Both the position numbers and the translations under genes were made by a program. From Reticulitermes lucifugus (lineage: Eukaryota > Arthropoda > Insecta > Blattodea > Rhinotermitidae): a stretch of 20,064 nt of DNA. The notes beneath the pieces are model-generated. The model had not been told where the DNA came from. It saw nothing but the letters and a program-made list of their open reading frames with translations, and made no database searches. Positions 7,763 through 18,989 of this stretch are shown one piece after another. The stretch lies in assembly GCA_026260175.1 (NCBI GenBank), contig JAKCWW010009610.1, forward strand, positions 3,361-23,424. The letters are read 5' to 3'. Numbering within the stretch: position 1 is the first letter of the stretch; each line of letters starts with the position of its first letter.

Positions 7763-7831
7763 TGTGTGTGTGTGTGTGTGTGTGTGCGTGTGCGTGCGCG
7801 CGCGCGCGTGTGTGTGTGTGTGGGGGGGGGG
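7763..7831. repeat. (TG)n(CG)n(TG)n tract followed by ten G
   Basis: Sixty bases of strictly alternating purine and pyrimidine (TG, then CG, then TG units) followed by G10. Alternating GC/GT tracts of this length readily adopt Z-DNA. It lies about 185 bp beyond the Nak donor at 8014, inside the intron. Confidence 0.95.
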
Positions 7832-8014
7832 ACAAAATCTGATATGTCAATATTGTATTCCAAACTGATGTGATGGGCAACCTAACAAGCCTTCATGTAT
7901 TTAGTCGCCATGAAAGCTTTGCCTCTTCCTGTTTTACTTTCTTTTCTAGCTTATAAAGGAAAGAGAAATATTTTCACACATGCATCTTACTTGAAACAAG
8001 AGCCATATGCATAC

Positions 8015-8252
8015 TTGTTGAAAGCTGATGTATCACTCATATTGCGACGATGTCCCCGAGGTGCAGCCAGTGTTGGAGAGCTGGGGGGAGTCACAGTTGT
8101 AATGCACTGGGAGACAGACTCCAGCTTGTGAGCACCTGGCTTAGAACTAACTGCCGGAAGATTGAGAGATGGGGGTGGGACAGGAGGAAGGCCCTGTGGC
8201 AGTGGTGGACAATTCTCACCCCCACAATCATCCTGAAATGGATCTGGAAAAC
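8015..8252 (-). CDS. Nak: Nak exon with a DPF motif and conserved GHRRxxSD block
   Basis: The exon is 238 nt, open throughout, with split codons at both ends. It encodes GFPDPFQDD at the start. DPF is the tripeptide that binds the AP-2 alpha ear in this family. A proline-rich stretch follows, then TVTPPSSP and GHRRNMSDTSAFNK. The last block matches the TPPSSP...GHRRILSD region of AAK1 and is the best conserved part of the kinase tail. RRNMSD is also a plausible basophilic-kinase phosphosite (inference). Borders: acceptor TTATTCTTTCAG before 8252 and donor GTATGC from 8014, which is weaker than the other donors. The AA at the 3' end joins the G of the next exon to give Lys, so AFNK runs on into VFANETSQF. 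Confidence 0.93.
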
Positions 8253-9156
8253 CTGAAAGAATAAAACAAATATTACAGCAAACTAGGTGTACACCCCCCT
8301 CCCCCCAAACACCATTGTGGTATCAACAACGCAGAGGATAACTTCCTTATGGACAGCAAATAGGGCCCTGGTCCACCCAAGCCAAAGTGTGAGGTGTCAT
8401 GGCACTGGACTACAGCAATGAGCAACATTCCACTGCATTTATGCCTTCAATCTATATGGGGGTTTGCAAGTGGTTTTATTTATTTCCCCACTAGTTATGG
8501 GATCAAACTTGACCACACTAGCACAAATAAAATGTTACGGATAGAAGCTCACACGAACTGTCCAGTATGGAGGTACATACACACACACAGACAGAAGACA
8601 CTCCTCAATACAGTGCTGGGAATTCCAGCATAACACCACTAGGTGGTGCAGCACCAGTAAACTGCAGACGTCAAGAAATCACCCAAGGACAGGGCCATGC
8701 CAACTGAGACACCTATCACAACATCAGTTCAAATTCACTTTCACCAAAGCAAGGCAGTCACAGCAGCTCTTTGCAAGAAACAAGCTTTGGGTATGGTAGA
8801 CATAATACTTACTAAGAAACCCCTCATTCATAGCAGCCAAATAACAGAACTAGCTTTGGAATAACCTTCTCTTATGTTAGGAATGATACTAATGCTTACC
8901 ACTGTTGGAGCCCTGTTCTAAGGATGATGATGGTGAGAATAAACATACAAAAGACAATGAAGCCAGCATAAATGGCTATTAGCTAAGCAACCCTTCCCTG
9001 TGATGCAGACAAACCATCATCAACCATGGATATGAGGAATATCAACTACTGCAATAACAGGACAAGGCAACTCATGTTGACATGTGACACTAATGCACAC
9101 CACATAAGAAGGGAGAGCACTGGCACTAATCCAAGAGAAGAAAGCTTAATTGAAAA

Positions 9157-9300
9157 TCGTAAAACCTCGATTTTGTGTTCCTGAGTTTTATGTTTTCTGT
9201 GATTTAATGCACTTTTTGCAAATGCCGATAAGAACAATGTTTATGGATTTTACACCATTTTAGGCAGTCCCATGAAACCATAAAATCAGGGGTTACTGTA
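9157..9300. mobile_element. pogo-like MITE with CAGTAAAACC-type ends
   Basis: The right end read inward is TACAGTAACCCCTGATTTTA; the left end is CGTAAAACCTCGATTTTGTG. They align over about 22 bases with a few differences. CAGTRRAACCYCGATT ends next to TA are widespread in pogo/Tigger-like non-autonomous elements. The interior (about 100 bp) is AT-rich and non-coding. The same end occurs at 19963. Confidence 0.5.
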
Positions 9301-9399
9301 TTTCGTGAGTACAAACCCAAATATTCTTCAACAGCATCATAAACCTACCTCTGTAATTGACAATTGGAGTATGGTCACTGACCTGACACTATAGTCCAA

Positions 9400-9840
9400 T
9401 GAGGTAGGAAAGCTACTGAATGACTGGCATCTATCTGATAAGACCTCCAGGTTGGATCACATGATACATTTTCTTTCAGATAGGTGACTAGTCTCTCTAC
9501 GGACGCCAAGAAGATCAAATGGGAATCTTACAAAGACGACGTACAAATAAATATTGAGGCTGTACCACAAAACATTCTTTTGGTGCAAGATGCAGAGCTG
9601 GCCACTGCCCAATTTGAACAGGCCATCCTCTTCTGTTATCACCAGAATCATGAGGCCAGGATCCCTAGGTGTAAGAAAGAGTCAGGGCAACTGAGTGCCC
9701 GAACAAGGCTCTTTAATGGGACCAAAAGAATGGGTCATTAGAATTCTTATGAAAGAAGTTCTCACCTATCAGGACACATAAATTAGAAATGCTGAGAGAT
9801 CCACAGAGGTGTATTGCCACAGGAAGTGATGTGGGCATAC
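9400..9840 (+). pseudogene. R1-like LINE fragment (end of endonuclease and linker)
   Basis: Plus-strand frames read NDWHLSDKTSRLDHMIHFLS (resembling the WxVSxEPSLSDHRxI end of the endonuclease), then after a shift KWESYKDDVQINIEAVPQNI and the linker to about 9741, with SGQLSARTRLFNGTKR. A residue order of W-x-x-Y with an acidic stretch, then RARTRRLFNRAKR-like, is typical of the linker between endonuclease and reverse transcriptase in R1/I-type LINEs. It continues weakly to about 9840. It is a different subfamily from the long element on the right of the window. Confidence 0.65.
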
Positions 9841-10196
9841 AGCTGGCATCATAATTACAATTAGTCATAAGTTCCTTGTATTTGTCTACATGCGGCTTTT
9901 CCATATTGTCCATAAATTAGTTACTTAGCTATGTATTAAGGAGAAAATATGTCTGCCCAATTTTAAGAAGAGGACAGACCAACACGAATAAAGTTGGAAG
10001 TTATTTTGCTCCATAACCCTATGGTTAATTGGCAGGAAGTCCCTGCCATTGCAGTGTTATTTTCAGACCTTTGGTGAAGGCAGGATTTATCATGTTCAGA
10101 AAGTGTATCCATGTTTGTATGTTTACTCCCTGACAACATATCAAAATGAAACAAAACATAAAATACAGCTCATAATGTGTATTCTGTTTCTGTACC

Positions 10197-11262
10197 TCAT
10201 TTTTCCACATAGTCTCCCACTTGTTTCATACAACCCTGCCGGTGCTGAACACGTTCTTTGAATCCATCACTGTAGAACCCTTCAGGCTGTTCTATAAATC
10301 ATTTTTCCATAGCAGCTTGAACTTCTTCATCACACGCAAAATTATTTGTTTGATTTGTTCCTTGAGAGCTGCGAACAACCAGAAGTCAGACAGTGCCAAA
10401 CAGGGCTGTAAGGAGGTTGTGGAACAACTTCAAATCCAATGCTCTCTATTGTGCTGAAGTGGCAACACTAGTGTGTGCTCTGGTGTTATCATGTACAAAA
10501 TTCATCAGCTTTTCTCCCTCACAAATGCGACTGATTCATTGTTTCAACCTCTTTAGGGCCTTCAAGTAAGTCTCGGAGTTGACTTTCGTACCTTTGACCA
10601 TACTCCTGGTGGATGATGTCTCTGTAGTCCCAGAAAATGGTGAGCTTGCATTTTCCAGCCAAAGGTTGAGTCTTGAATTTTTCTCTTTCTGGGAGAAGTG
10701 GGAATGACAACAAACAAGTGACTGGCTTTTCATTTCTGGGTTGTAGTGATACACCCAACTCTTGTCACCTGTGACAATGCTGTACAGAAAACCATTACCC
10801 TCACTTCTGTAGCAAGTAAGTAATCAACAACTTGCTTCCAGTCTTGCTCTCTTCATTTTGGGCAGAAGCTGACATAGCATCCATCAAGCACACACTTTTT
10901 TGTAACCCAAATCCGCAATAATCTCACTGACACTGACTAAACCAATGTTTAATTTTTTCACTATGACTCTCTCAGAAATTCATCAATTTTCTTGAATAAG
11001 TTCGATTTTTATGCCTGTTCAATTGTGAACTGCAGCGACAAGACTTTCAGACTGCAACTGGTCGTTCAGGTAAAAATTTCCACCATTATCCCATTATTTT
11101 CTCACCCCCACAACACATAGTATTTATGTACTTAGTATCTTCACCATAAAAAGCCAATATCTGCTGGTGAATTTTGATGGAGTATAATTTTTGTACATCA
11201 GAAACTCAGTAACTGTCAGATGTTTTGATGCGCTTCGACATGGTCGAAAATGAGCCATCCAT
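10197..11262 (-). pseudogene. mariner transposase, near full length, frameshifted
   Basis: From a plausible ATG at 11262-11260 to TGA at 10199-10197 is 1066 nt, the usual length for a mariner transposase of about 350 residues. Landmarks in order: HQQILAFYGEDT (N-terminal helix-turn-helix), LNIGLVSVSEIIADLGYKK, GNGFLYSIVTGDKSWVYHYN (first catalytic Asp at 10764-10766), KVNSETYLKALKRLKQ, VHDNTRAHTS (second Asp at 10488-10490), PPYSP...LSDFWLFAALKE (third Asp at 10385-10387) and VGDYVEK at the end. The last two Asp are about 34 codons apart, as in DD34D mariners. At least three frameshifts and several stops make it dead, yet all three catalytic Asp remain. It lies in the Nak intron in the same orientation as Nak. 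Terminal repeats were not identified. Confidence 0.85.
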
Positions 11263-11315
11263 TTTGAACAAAATACAACATAAACCACTACGGGTACAAC
11301 TGCCTATTCCCTTAC

Positions 11316-11913
11316 CTGATGCTGGGAACAAGGCTTCAAGAGATTCCCTGCTGTCCTTGGAGCTCTTAACTGACACTGTAGCAATGTTCGTGGTGTGGCC
11401 TTGTACAGAGACTGCAGTCACACTGGAATGACTTGAAGAGGGGTTGCCTGCCAACCTCGTGTCAAAGTTTACAGTTGCTGATACAGGAGAAGGAAATAAA
11501 GTTTGTACTGGAGTAACTTGCTGTACTGCAGGAGGATGTGGAGGAGGTTGATGTGAGCTAGAGCCACATGATGTACCATTTGGAGCTGCAGTAACAGGTA
11601 CAGGTAAAGATTCACTTGTTGCTACAAGTGTACCATTCACTGGAACAGGTGACTGAGAAAGGGAAGGAAGAGCGTGGGTGGCAGTCTGTCGACGTGCAGT
11701 TGCTGCCATAGGGACTGGTGAAGAACCTAAAGGAAGTGGAAGTACACCTCCAACAGAGAGTGGTTGGCCTCCCTTTGGACGCTGTCGTGGAGCAACACTG
11801 GTACCCTCCACCACTGGCGCCACCGTTTGCTTCATTACTTTCACTGATGTGTACTTTGCTTCACTTTCCAACTGGGGACAAGGCAGCTGATCGACTTCAG
11901 GCACAGAAGTCTT
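11316..11913 (-). CDS. Nak: Nak exon: linker after the kinase domain, Ser/Pro/Thr rich
   Basis: The exon is 598 nt: 199 open codons plus one base. It starts KTSVPEVDQ, in frame with the preceding NLH. The diagnostic stretch VEGTSVAPRQRPKGGQ at exon residues 35-50 corresponds to the conserved SIAPRQRPKAGQ-type motif that follows the kinase domain in AAK1. The rest is low-complexity, rich in Ser, Pro, Thr and Val, and probably disordered, as this region is in the family; it lacks the long poly-Gln runs of vertebrate AAK1. Borders: acceptor TTTTGACTGCAG before 11913 and donor GTAAGG from 11315. The exon ends in phase 1 (single G), completing a Gly codon with the next exon. A degenerate mariner transposase begins about 53 bp beyond the donor. 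Confidence 0.92.
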
Positions 11914-13480
<1,567 letters not shown>

Positions 13481-13554
13481 CAACATTTTGTATGTGTGTT
13501 ACATTTCTCCATGCACAGCATATGCTGTATATTATTTCCCATCCATCTCACCCT

Positions 13555-13671
13555 AACATCATGCATAGTGGAAGGTGACCAGTTCAGATCTCGGCTGACA
13601 CTGGCTAGCCTGAGGTGTTGTGTGGTTTCCCTCAGCCCTTCCAGGCAAATGACAGGATAGTACCTCAGATT
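13555..13671 (+). mobile_element. tRNA-related SINE fragment
   Basis: ACCAGTTCAGATCTCGGC resembles a degenerate B box (GGTTCGAATCCCGG). It is followed by GTTGTGTGGTTTCCCTCAGC and CCTTCCAGGCAAATGACAGG, ATAGTACCT. This series is the body of a tRNA-derived SINE I recognise from insect genomes. The A-box part is not clear, and the right side ends in a ten-G run (13673-13682). Confidence 0.55.
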
Positions 13672-13718
13672 AGGGGGGGGGGTCAAGGGGACTTTGGCTG
13701 GGTCCATGCCTTGGTCAG

Positions 13719-13740
13719 GCCATCACCAGGGGGTGATGGC
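13719..13740. repeat. 9-bp perfect hairpin in the LINE 5' region
   Basis: GCCATCACC (13719-13727) and GGTGATGGC (13732-13740) are exact complements with a 4-nt loop. It may be a structured part of the LINE 5' untranslated region. Confidence 0.7.
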
Positions 13741-13951
13741 ACCGAGGAATGTCTGCTCTGGCTCAGGCCAGACACTGCAGCTTCTTCCCCAGGAGTGACA
13801 AATGAGCATATATAGCCTCTCTCCACCCAAGACCCTCTGTGTGTGGTGAACAGCCACACCCTATGACAAGTGACCCTAGTTTTGGCAGAACACAGCGGAT
13901 CTAAAGGAGTAAACCTTGAAAAAATCCCCAATCTTCAGTTGTGAGCAGTTG

Positions 13952-14060
13952 TCTCAGAGGGCCCCCATTCATGACTGACTAACCCACTGCCATTCATCCT
14001 ATGGGCATCATAGGATGAATGGCAGTGGGTTAGTCAGTCATGAATGGGGGCCCTCTGAGA
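13952..14060. repeat. perfect 52-bp inverted repeat with 5-nt loop
   Basis: The arm at 13952-14003 is the exact reverse complement of the arm at 14009-14060 over all 52 bases; the spacer is GGCAT. The arms start TCTCAGAGGG and end CATCCTATG. It lies within the 5' region of the LINE, before the ORF1 remains. Perfect identity contrasts with the heavy decay of the surrounding element. Confidence 0.98.
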
Positions 14061-14299
14061 TATCAGGTGACCTCCCAGTTGTAATAGAGCCTTACCAAGC
14101 ATGAGGGCTCTGCCTGGCAAACTGAACTTTTCCCCCACACTCCTGGGACCAAGATTGATATTCTCAAACTTAGTCAGAAACCCGAGGAGCACTCCTTAAC
14201 TGAGGACTCCTATACAGATCCTAAAGAAGCTCTAGCAGTACAGACCCCTCGTGCTCGGAGGTTCCGCAAGGGGTAACTGAGCAGCATCCAGGTCTATGC

Positions 14300-15300
14300 A
14301 GGACTGGTGAGACTCTCGCTAAGTGGGAGGAAGAGTCCCAGGTATTGAAAGGTCTGGGAATCTTGAGGTGCTGGTAGAGAAAGTCAGCACCTTGGTTGGA
14401 TCTCCAGAATAAGAAAAAGAAATGTAGTGGTGCAGCCAATAAATGAGCAAGGAAGGCCAGACTACCAGCAGCTCTGGCTGGGAATCTGCCAGGGGTCACC
14501 CTAAATAGGGCTCCCCTAAACAGGGGCTCCAGTTTTGAGGCAGCCAGACTGAGACAGTACAGGAACCTCGTATATCTGGGCTCCGGACCCAAGGGGGTGA
14601 CAGACCACCGGAGCAGGGGACCTGTACATCTAGACTCCAGTCTCGGGGAGATAGCAAACCACTGCAGGGTCCTGGTAATCGTCACAGATCATTTGGAGGC
14701 ACACCTGAGGGCAAGCAGGTGAAGAGGCCCAAGAAGAGTGGGCAACTAAGCTATGTCAAGGCTGCTCAGGAAGGCCTGAGGATGGCCATTGTTTGCAACA
14801 GCCATCCTCACGTTCAGATCTTTAAAGAGAATTCCATTAACATTCAGTGGGTGATCGGTGGGCTTGTGGATGAGCTACCTGAGGAGGGGTTCACCTTCAG
14901 GCTCACTGATACCTACTGGGCTAAAGGAACTGCCCCTGTTGTATGCCAGGACCAAGCGACCCGGGACTGGCTACAGTGAAAAGTACAGGAGAAGGCATGG
15001 GAGGGTTCACGCTTAAAGTGGTACAGCTGGAGGTCCTCCCCACCTACAAGACAGTAGCGGCCTGGTTTTCTGGCCCTCCGGAAGACACGGAGCACTTGTT
15101 TCAGTGTCCTCGTAGGTTGAACCTGGGGCTCAATACCGGCCAGTGGAGTTTGTACGAGTGCAGGGAGGAACCCAATGGAGTCCGCCTTGTGCACAGCATA
15201 GATTCGCCGTCTGCTGCCGCATTGCAAGAGACGAAGTGGCGTCCCTTCAGAGGCATGGGACAGGCAATATTCTNGAGTCCAAACCAGACAGAGAAAAGTA
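14300..15300 (+). pseudogene. LINE ORF1 with DUF4780-type domain, broken
   Basis: The N-terminal part is in pieces: a basic stretch, KKKKCSGAAN, then ARKARLPAALAGN (about 14410-14485). The domain proper starts with KRPKKSGQLSYVKAAQEGLR and MAIVCNSHPHVQIF (from 14719). It continues with GLVDELPEEGF, VVCQDQATRDWL, a TGA at 14977, then after a frameshift LKVVQLEVLPTYKTVAAWFS, GLNTGQWSLYECREEPNGVR and LVHSIDSPSAAALQ. This is the pattern of DUF4780 proteins, found as ORF1 of insect LINEs and presumed to bind the element RNA. One stop, at least one frameshift and one undetermined base (15274) break it. Confidence 0.75.
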
Positions 15301-15329
15301 AAGAGGGGGAGACCAGAGGTTATATGGTG

Positions 15330-16120
15330 GGTACCATTTCATTTATTCACGCAGACCAACAACACAGTATCACTACTTCTAGGATCCTTTCCAGAACAGC
15401 AGTTGTTAAGAGAATAGACATTCCTCTAAACAGAAAGTGTGGTGTCACAAGGGCTGTATTATGGGTTTGAATATTCCAGGATACACCTTGTTCTACGGAG
15501 GTGGAACAGATAGACCTACAGCACGTGTCCTTGATAGGAACATGAAAACACGGATGCTACCAGAATTCTCTTGTAGGGACCTTGTAGCAGTCTTAATAAA
15601 ATAAAATGAAGGCAAGGTAGAAAAAAGCAATGTTGTGTGCTCTGCCTATCTGCCTTTTGATTCCGAGGTTTCTCCCCAACAAGGGACTTTGAGGAACTCG
15701 TGCGATACTGTGAAAAAAAAAAGATCATCTAGTCATAGAGTGCGACTCCAATTCTCACCACATGCTGCGGAGTAGCTGGATTATAAAGACAGAGGAGTGG
15801 CTTTGCTGGAAATCTTAAATTCTTCACATTTGGACATTCTAAATGAAGGCAATGATGCTACATTTTGCAATAACAGGTCAGAGGTCACTGATATTACCCC
15901 AGGATCCTATGGACTCGTGGAAAGCATTAAAAGCTGTGTTGTCTCCTGTGAACCCTCCGTCAGACCACAGACACAATCTGTCGAACTTGGAGGGTTCAGT
16001 AATGGAAAACATGATCAGGAACCCTAGGGCTACCAATTGGGACTCCTTTCACAGGGATCTGAAGGGTAGACTGGAGGAGGGTCCACCAATGAACATGAAA
16101 GACCAGGCTCGATTATAGCT
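15330..16120 (+). pseudogene. LINE ORF2 endonuclease domain, broken
   Basis: Frames switch several times. Readable parts are SITTSRILSRTAVV (15370 region), GLNIPGYTLFYGGGTDRP, CRDLVAVLIK, LVIECDSNSHH (the catalytic CDSNSHH block), ILNSSHLDILNEGNDATFCN, DITPGSYGLVESIK, and PPSDHRHNLS (the terminal catalytic SDH motif near 15960), followed by NWDSFHRDLKGRLE. This is the apurinic-type endonuclease that nicks the target to prime reverse transcription. The canonical QEPW motif is mutated. It is not functional. Confidence 0.75.
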
Positions 16121-17740
16121 GACAATTGGCTTTGTCCAAAAGGCCCTAATTTCATCCTATGAAGATAACTGCCCTCTCAAAGTTGTGAGAACAGATAAAC
16201 ATTCCCTGAAGTGGGCATCTAGCTTACAGTCCCTTAGAAAAGAAGTGAGGTGGCTCTTTAACAAGAGCTGGACAAAAGAACATCTCAGAGCTGGAAACTT
16301 GATAAAGAGGCTAACTGGAGATTAAGAAGGGCTTTCAAGGAATCGTGGAGGACTTTCTACAATTCCATTAATGATTTAGCTGTGTTGGCCAGGTTACATA
16401 GAGCTCATTCAAGGGACCCAAAAGTCAGACTGGGATCTCTGGTGGCTCCTCCGAGGCTGCGGACGCAATCTGAGGAGGAAATTTTACAACTCCAGCTCAC
16501 AACTGATTTTCCTGACTTGAGAGTTACTGAGGAGGTGGTGGCTTCTGTTGCTGCTTGCTACGCTAAGCGATGTGATTGGTGGGTGGCAGTAAAGGTTGTC
16601 ACTTATAGGAGAGGGATGGGCAATAAATTCTTTTGCCCCACATACAAGTCCAGGGATGGACAGTATATTCCCGACCCTGTTGTAACAGGGAAGGGAGATT
16701 ATCCTTCCTTACCTGGTCAGGATTTTTCGTGCCTGCCTGGCTTTGGGCTATGTTCCTGCCATTTGGTGCTAGGTTAAGGTAGTATTTACACCGAAGCCTA
16801 GGAGGAGTTCCTATACTGGACCTAGGGATTTTAGACCTATCAGTCTTACATTGTTCTTAAGACCATGGAATGACTGTTGGATAGATATTTAAGAGACTGG
16901 GCTCTGGCTATCAGGCCACTGCATCCCAACTAGCATGCTTACCAGGCTCGTAAATCTGCAGAAACGGCTCATCAGCTTGCGGTTCGAGTTGAGAAGGCAC
17001 TTAACCAGTGGGAATCAGCTCTGGGCATTTTTCTGGATACAGAAGGAGCATTTGACTTCACTTCTTTTTGACTGCTCTGGTCAGAGACTTTGGGTCAGCT
17101 CCACTATTGTTCACTGGATTAGAGATACCATGGAGGGTCCCCGGCCACGGCGGCTCTCGGTGATTATCTATGAGGGTTGCGGCGTCTAGAGTTGCCTACA
17201 GAGACGCATTATCACCACTCCTATGGTGCCTCACTGTCGATGATTTGATAACAAGGCTCAATGGAGGGGGTGTATATACTCAGAGTAACACCGATATTGT
17301 TTGTCTGCTGGCAGTGGGGAAATTTTCGAACACGGTGTCAGAGCTCATACAGAGGGCCCTGCACACTGTAGAAGTATGGTGCAACGAGGATGGATTGTCG
17401 GTTAAACCTGACAAGACTGACTGTGTCATATTTATGAGGAAAACGAAAATCCCAGGTTTCTTTACACCCGTTTTTTGGAGTTACCCTGCACTGTTCTGTG
17501 TCAGAAAAGTATCTCGGAGTGATCTTGGACACTCAGCTGACCTGAGGAGCATTTGAAAATCAGGGTGAAGAAGGCTCACAATTTGTTGTGGGTCTGTAAG
17601 AGGTCCTTTGTTGTGTCGTGGGGCTTGAAGCCAAAAATGGTTCACTGGATCCACGTCCCTATCACTTGGCAATCCATCACCTTTGCATTTCTAGTCTGGT
17701 GGCCTGGCTGCAAGACAGCCAGTGCCATATAGACACTAAG
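16121..17740 (+). pseudogene. LINE ORF2 reverse transcriptase, catalytic site lost
   Basis: In order: linker to ARLHRAHSRDPKVRLGSLVA (16385), RVTEEVVASVAACYAKRCDW, PRDFRPISLT (fingers, about 16820), FLDTEGAFDFTSF (motif A Asp at 17036-17038), ALSPLLWCLTVDDLITRLNG (motif B end), then QSNTDIVCLLAVGKF where QGYADDICLL is expected, VEVWCNEDGLSVKPDKTDC and IPGFF. The YADD palm motif has become NTDI, losing one catalytic Asp. The QGG before LSPLLW is also gone. Frames shift near 16600, 16900, 17190 and 17520. It is a typical R1-type reverse transcriptase, now dead. Confidence 0.8.
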
Positions 17741-18960
17741 TAAAATCCAGACTTGCCTGTTTGGGGATAACAGAGGCGATGCATACTACCTCGAGTGCTA
17801 TGGAAGCAATCACCTTCCTCCACCTGACTTGGTGTTTCAAGGAGAGGCTAGGTCAGCTGCACACTGACTCTGGAGTCTGGGGTGCTAGTCTTACCTCCAC
17901 CCCAACCGAGGACACAGCGTTGTGGTGATGCGGCTTCAAAGGTTGGATCCAAATGGGGAATGATAAAATGAGGCCAGCATACAATTCTGAACCCAAGTAT
18001 GGGTTATAATGTCAACCATACAGAAGTGGACCAAAGGAACCAGGCCTCCTCCTGTAGGTAAGGGGCTTATCTGGTATACAGATGGGTCCAGGACACAGAA
18101 GGGGACTGGGGCTGGAGTTGTTGGGCGATCCTTGGGAAGGAGGCTCAGCATCTCCCTCGGTAGATATTCAACAGTCTTCCAGGCTGAGATATGCTATCTT
18201 GGCCTGTGTGTATGAAATTCAACAGAATACTACATCAAATACATCAGTATTTGCTCTGATAGTCAAGCAGCCTTGAAAGGTCTTCAGGGTGTTAAAACTA
18301 TGTCCCCATTGATACAACAGTGCCAAAGGGGGTTGAATGATCTTTTTGCTCACCACTCTGTGAGACTCATCTGGGTTCCTGGACATTCTGGTGTAAGTGG
18401 AAATTAAATCTCCAATGAGCCAGTTTGTTGGACCACAGCCGACCCTGGGATCTCGAGGCAGAACATTAGGCACAGGATCAAGGACTGGCTATTTAACCAG
18501 CAAGTGACTTTGTGGCAAGGCCTTACCAGTACTCAGAGGCAGGCTTGGGAATTGGATCTTGGGCCCTAACCTCGCTGCTAAGACTAGGTTAGTGCCCTTT
18601 AATAGAATGCAATCCAGGGTGATGATAGACCTTTTAACTGGATGTAACGCCCTGAGAAGACATCTCTACATAATGGTACTGATATAAAGTCCTTTGTGTA
18701 GGAAATGCGGAGCAGAGGAACATGCCTCAGCACGTTTTGTGTAAGTGTGAAGCTCTGGCCACACTTAGACATACCTACCAGGGTTCCTTCTTTTTGGACC
18801 CCTAGGATGTTAGAAATATAAATCTGGGAGCAATTTGGAACTTTATTAAAGGGACAGGGCTCCCATGACCCAGAATCTAGTTTAAGGGGCATAAGGGGCC
18901 TGTTAAAAAAAGGCCTAAGTGGATTGGGACTCATGAGGGCTCACACCCAATACTTATTTA
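17741..18960 (+). pseudogene. LINE ORF2 RNase H domain and C-terminal zinc motif, broken
   Basis: IWYTDGSRTQKGTGAGV (first catalytic Asp at 18081-18083), LSISLGRYSTVFQAEI (Glu at 18186-18188), SDSQAALKGLQGV (Asp at 18258-18260), and HHSVRLIWVPGHSGVSGN with the following NEIAD replaced by a stop. These are the RNase H landmarks, with the D-E-D set still visible across frames. Downstream LCRKCGAEEHASAR and, in another frame, HVLCKC (about 18690-18755) give the CX2C-H-C zinc motif usual at the end of such ORF2 proteins. GSFF-DP and L-I-WEQFG remains end the ORF near 18850. Confidence 0.8.
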
Positions 18961-18971
18961 TACTGTTTATT

Positions 18972-18989
18972 TATTCATTCATTCATTCA
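18972..18989 (+). repeat. (TTCA)n tail of the LINE
   Basis: TTATTCATTCATTCATTCAC closes the element. Simple tetranucleotide tails in place of poly(A) are common in R1/LOA/I-type LINEs. Confidence 0.8.

Larger units (their letters stand above)
2538..8014 (-). other. Nak intron, 5477 bp, packed with transposon fragments
   Basis: The intron starts GTATGC at 8014 and ends TTTTTTTCAG at 2538. It contains a TTAA-type MITE, two inverted RTE-like copies with an insert between them, an RTE-related short element with a GAA tail, a dead mariner-like copy and a long GT/GC tract. Stretches where I see nothing: 2541-2983 (only a 9-A run near 2913), 3277-3814 (a short proline-codon-like CCN run near 3729-3760) and 6346-6798. 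Confidence 0.85.
8253..11315 (-). other. Nak intron, 3063 bp, with mariner, LINE and MITE remains
   Basis: The intron starts GTAAGG at 11315 and ends TTTCAG at 8253. It holds a mariner transposase in the same orientation as Nak, an R1-like LINE fragment and a pogo-like MITE. From 8253 to about 9156 I recognise nothing except a short CA run near 8578. From about 9841 to 10196 there is only sequence flanking the mariner 3' end. Confidence 0.85.

Noticed and set aside
7763..7831. Possible CRISPR or tandem-repeat array
   Set aside because: It is a simple dinucleotide tract without spacers; the window is eukaryotic.
10495..10515. TCATCAG on the plus strand (CTGATGA on the minus strand), considered as a ribozyme core
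   Set aside because: It lies in the mariner transposase coding region, with no stem II or GAAA in register.
14221..14685. 154-codon open frame on the minus strand
   Set aside because: It lies antisense to the LINE ORF1 N-terminal region, which has readable plus-strand remains, and its translation resembles nothing known.
14777..14810. CTGAGGA followed by a 10-bp hairpin (TGAGGATGGC/GCCATCCTCA), considered as a fourth hammerhead core
   Set aside because: There is no GAAA after the stem, and the bases encode conserved residues of the DUF4780 domain.
15516..15728. Minus-strand 70-codon frame
   Set aside because: Antisense to the endonuclease domain of the LINE ORF2.
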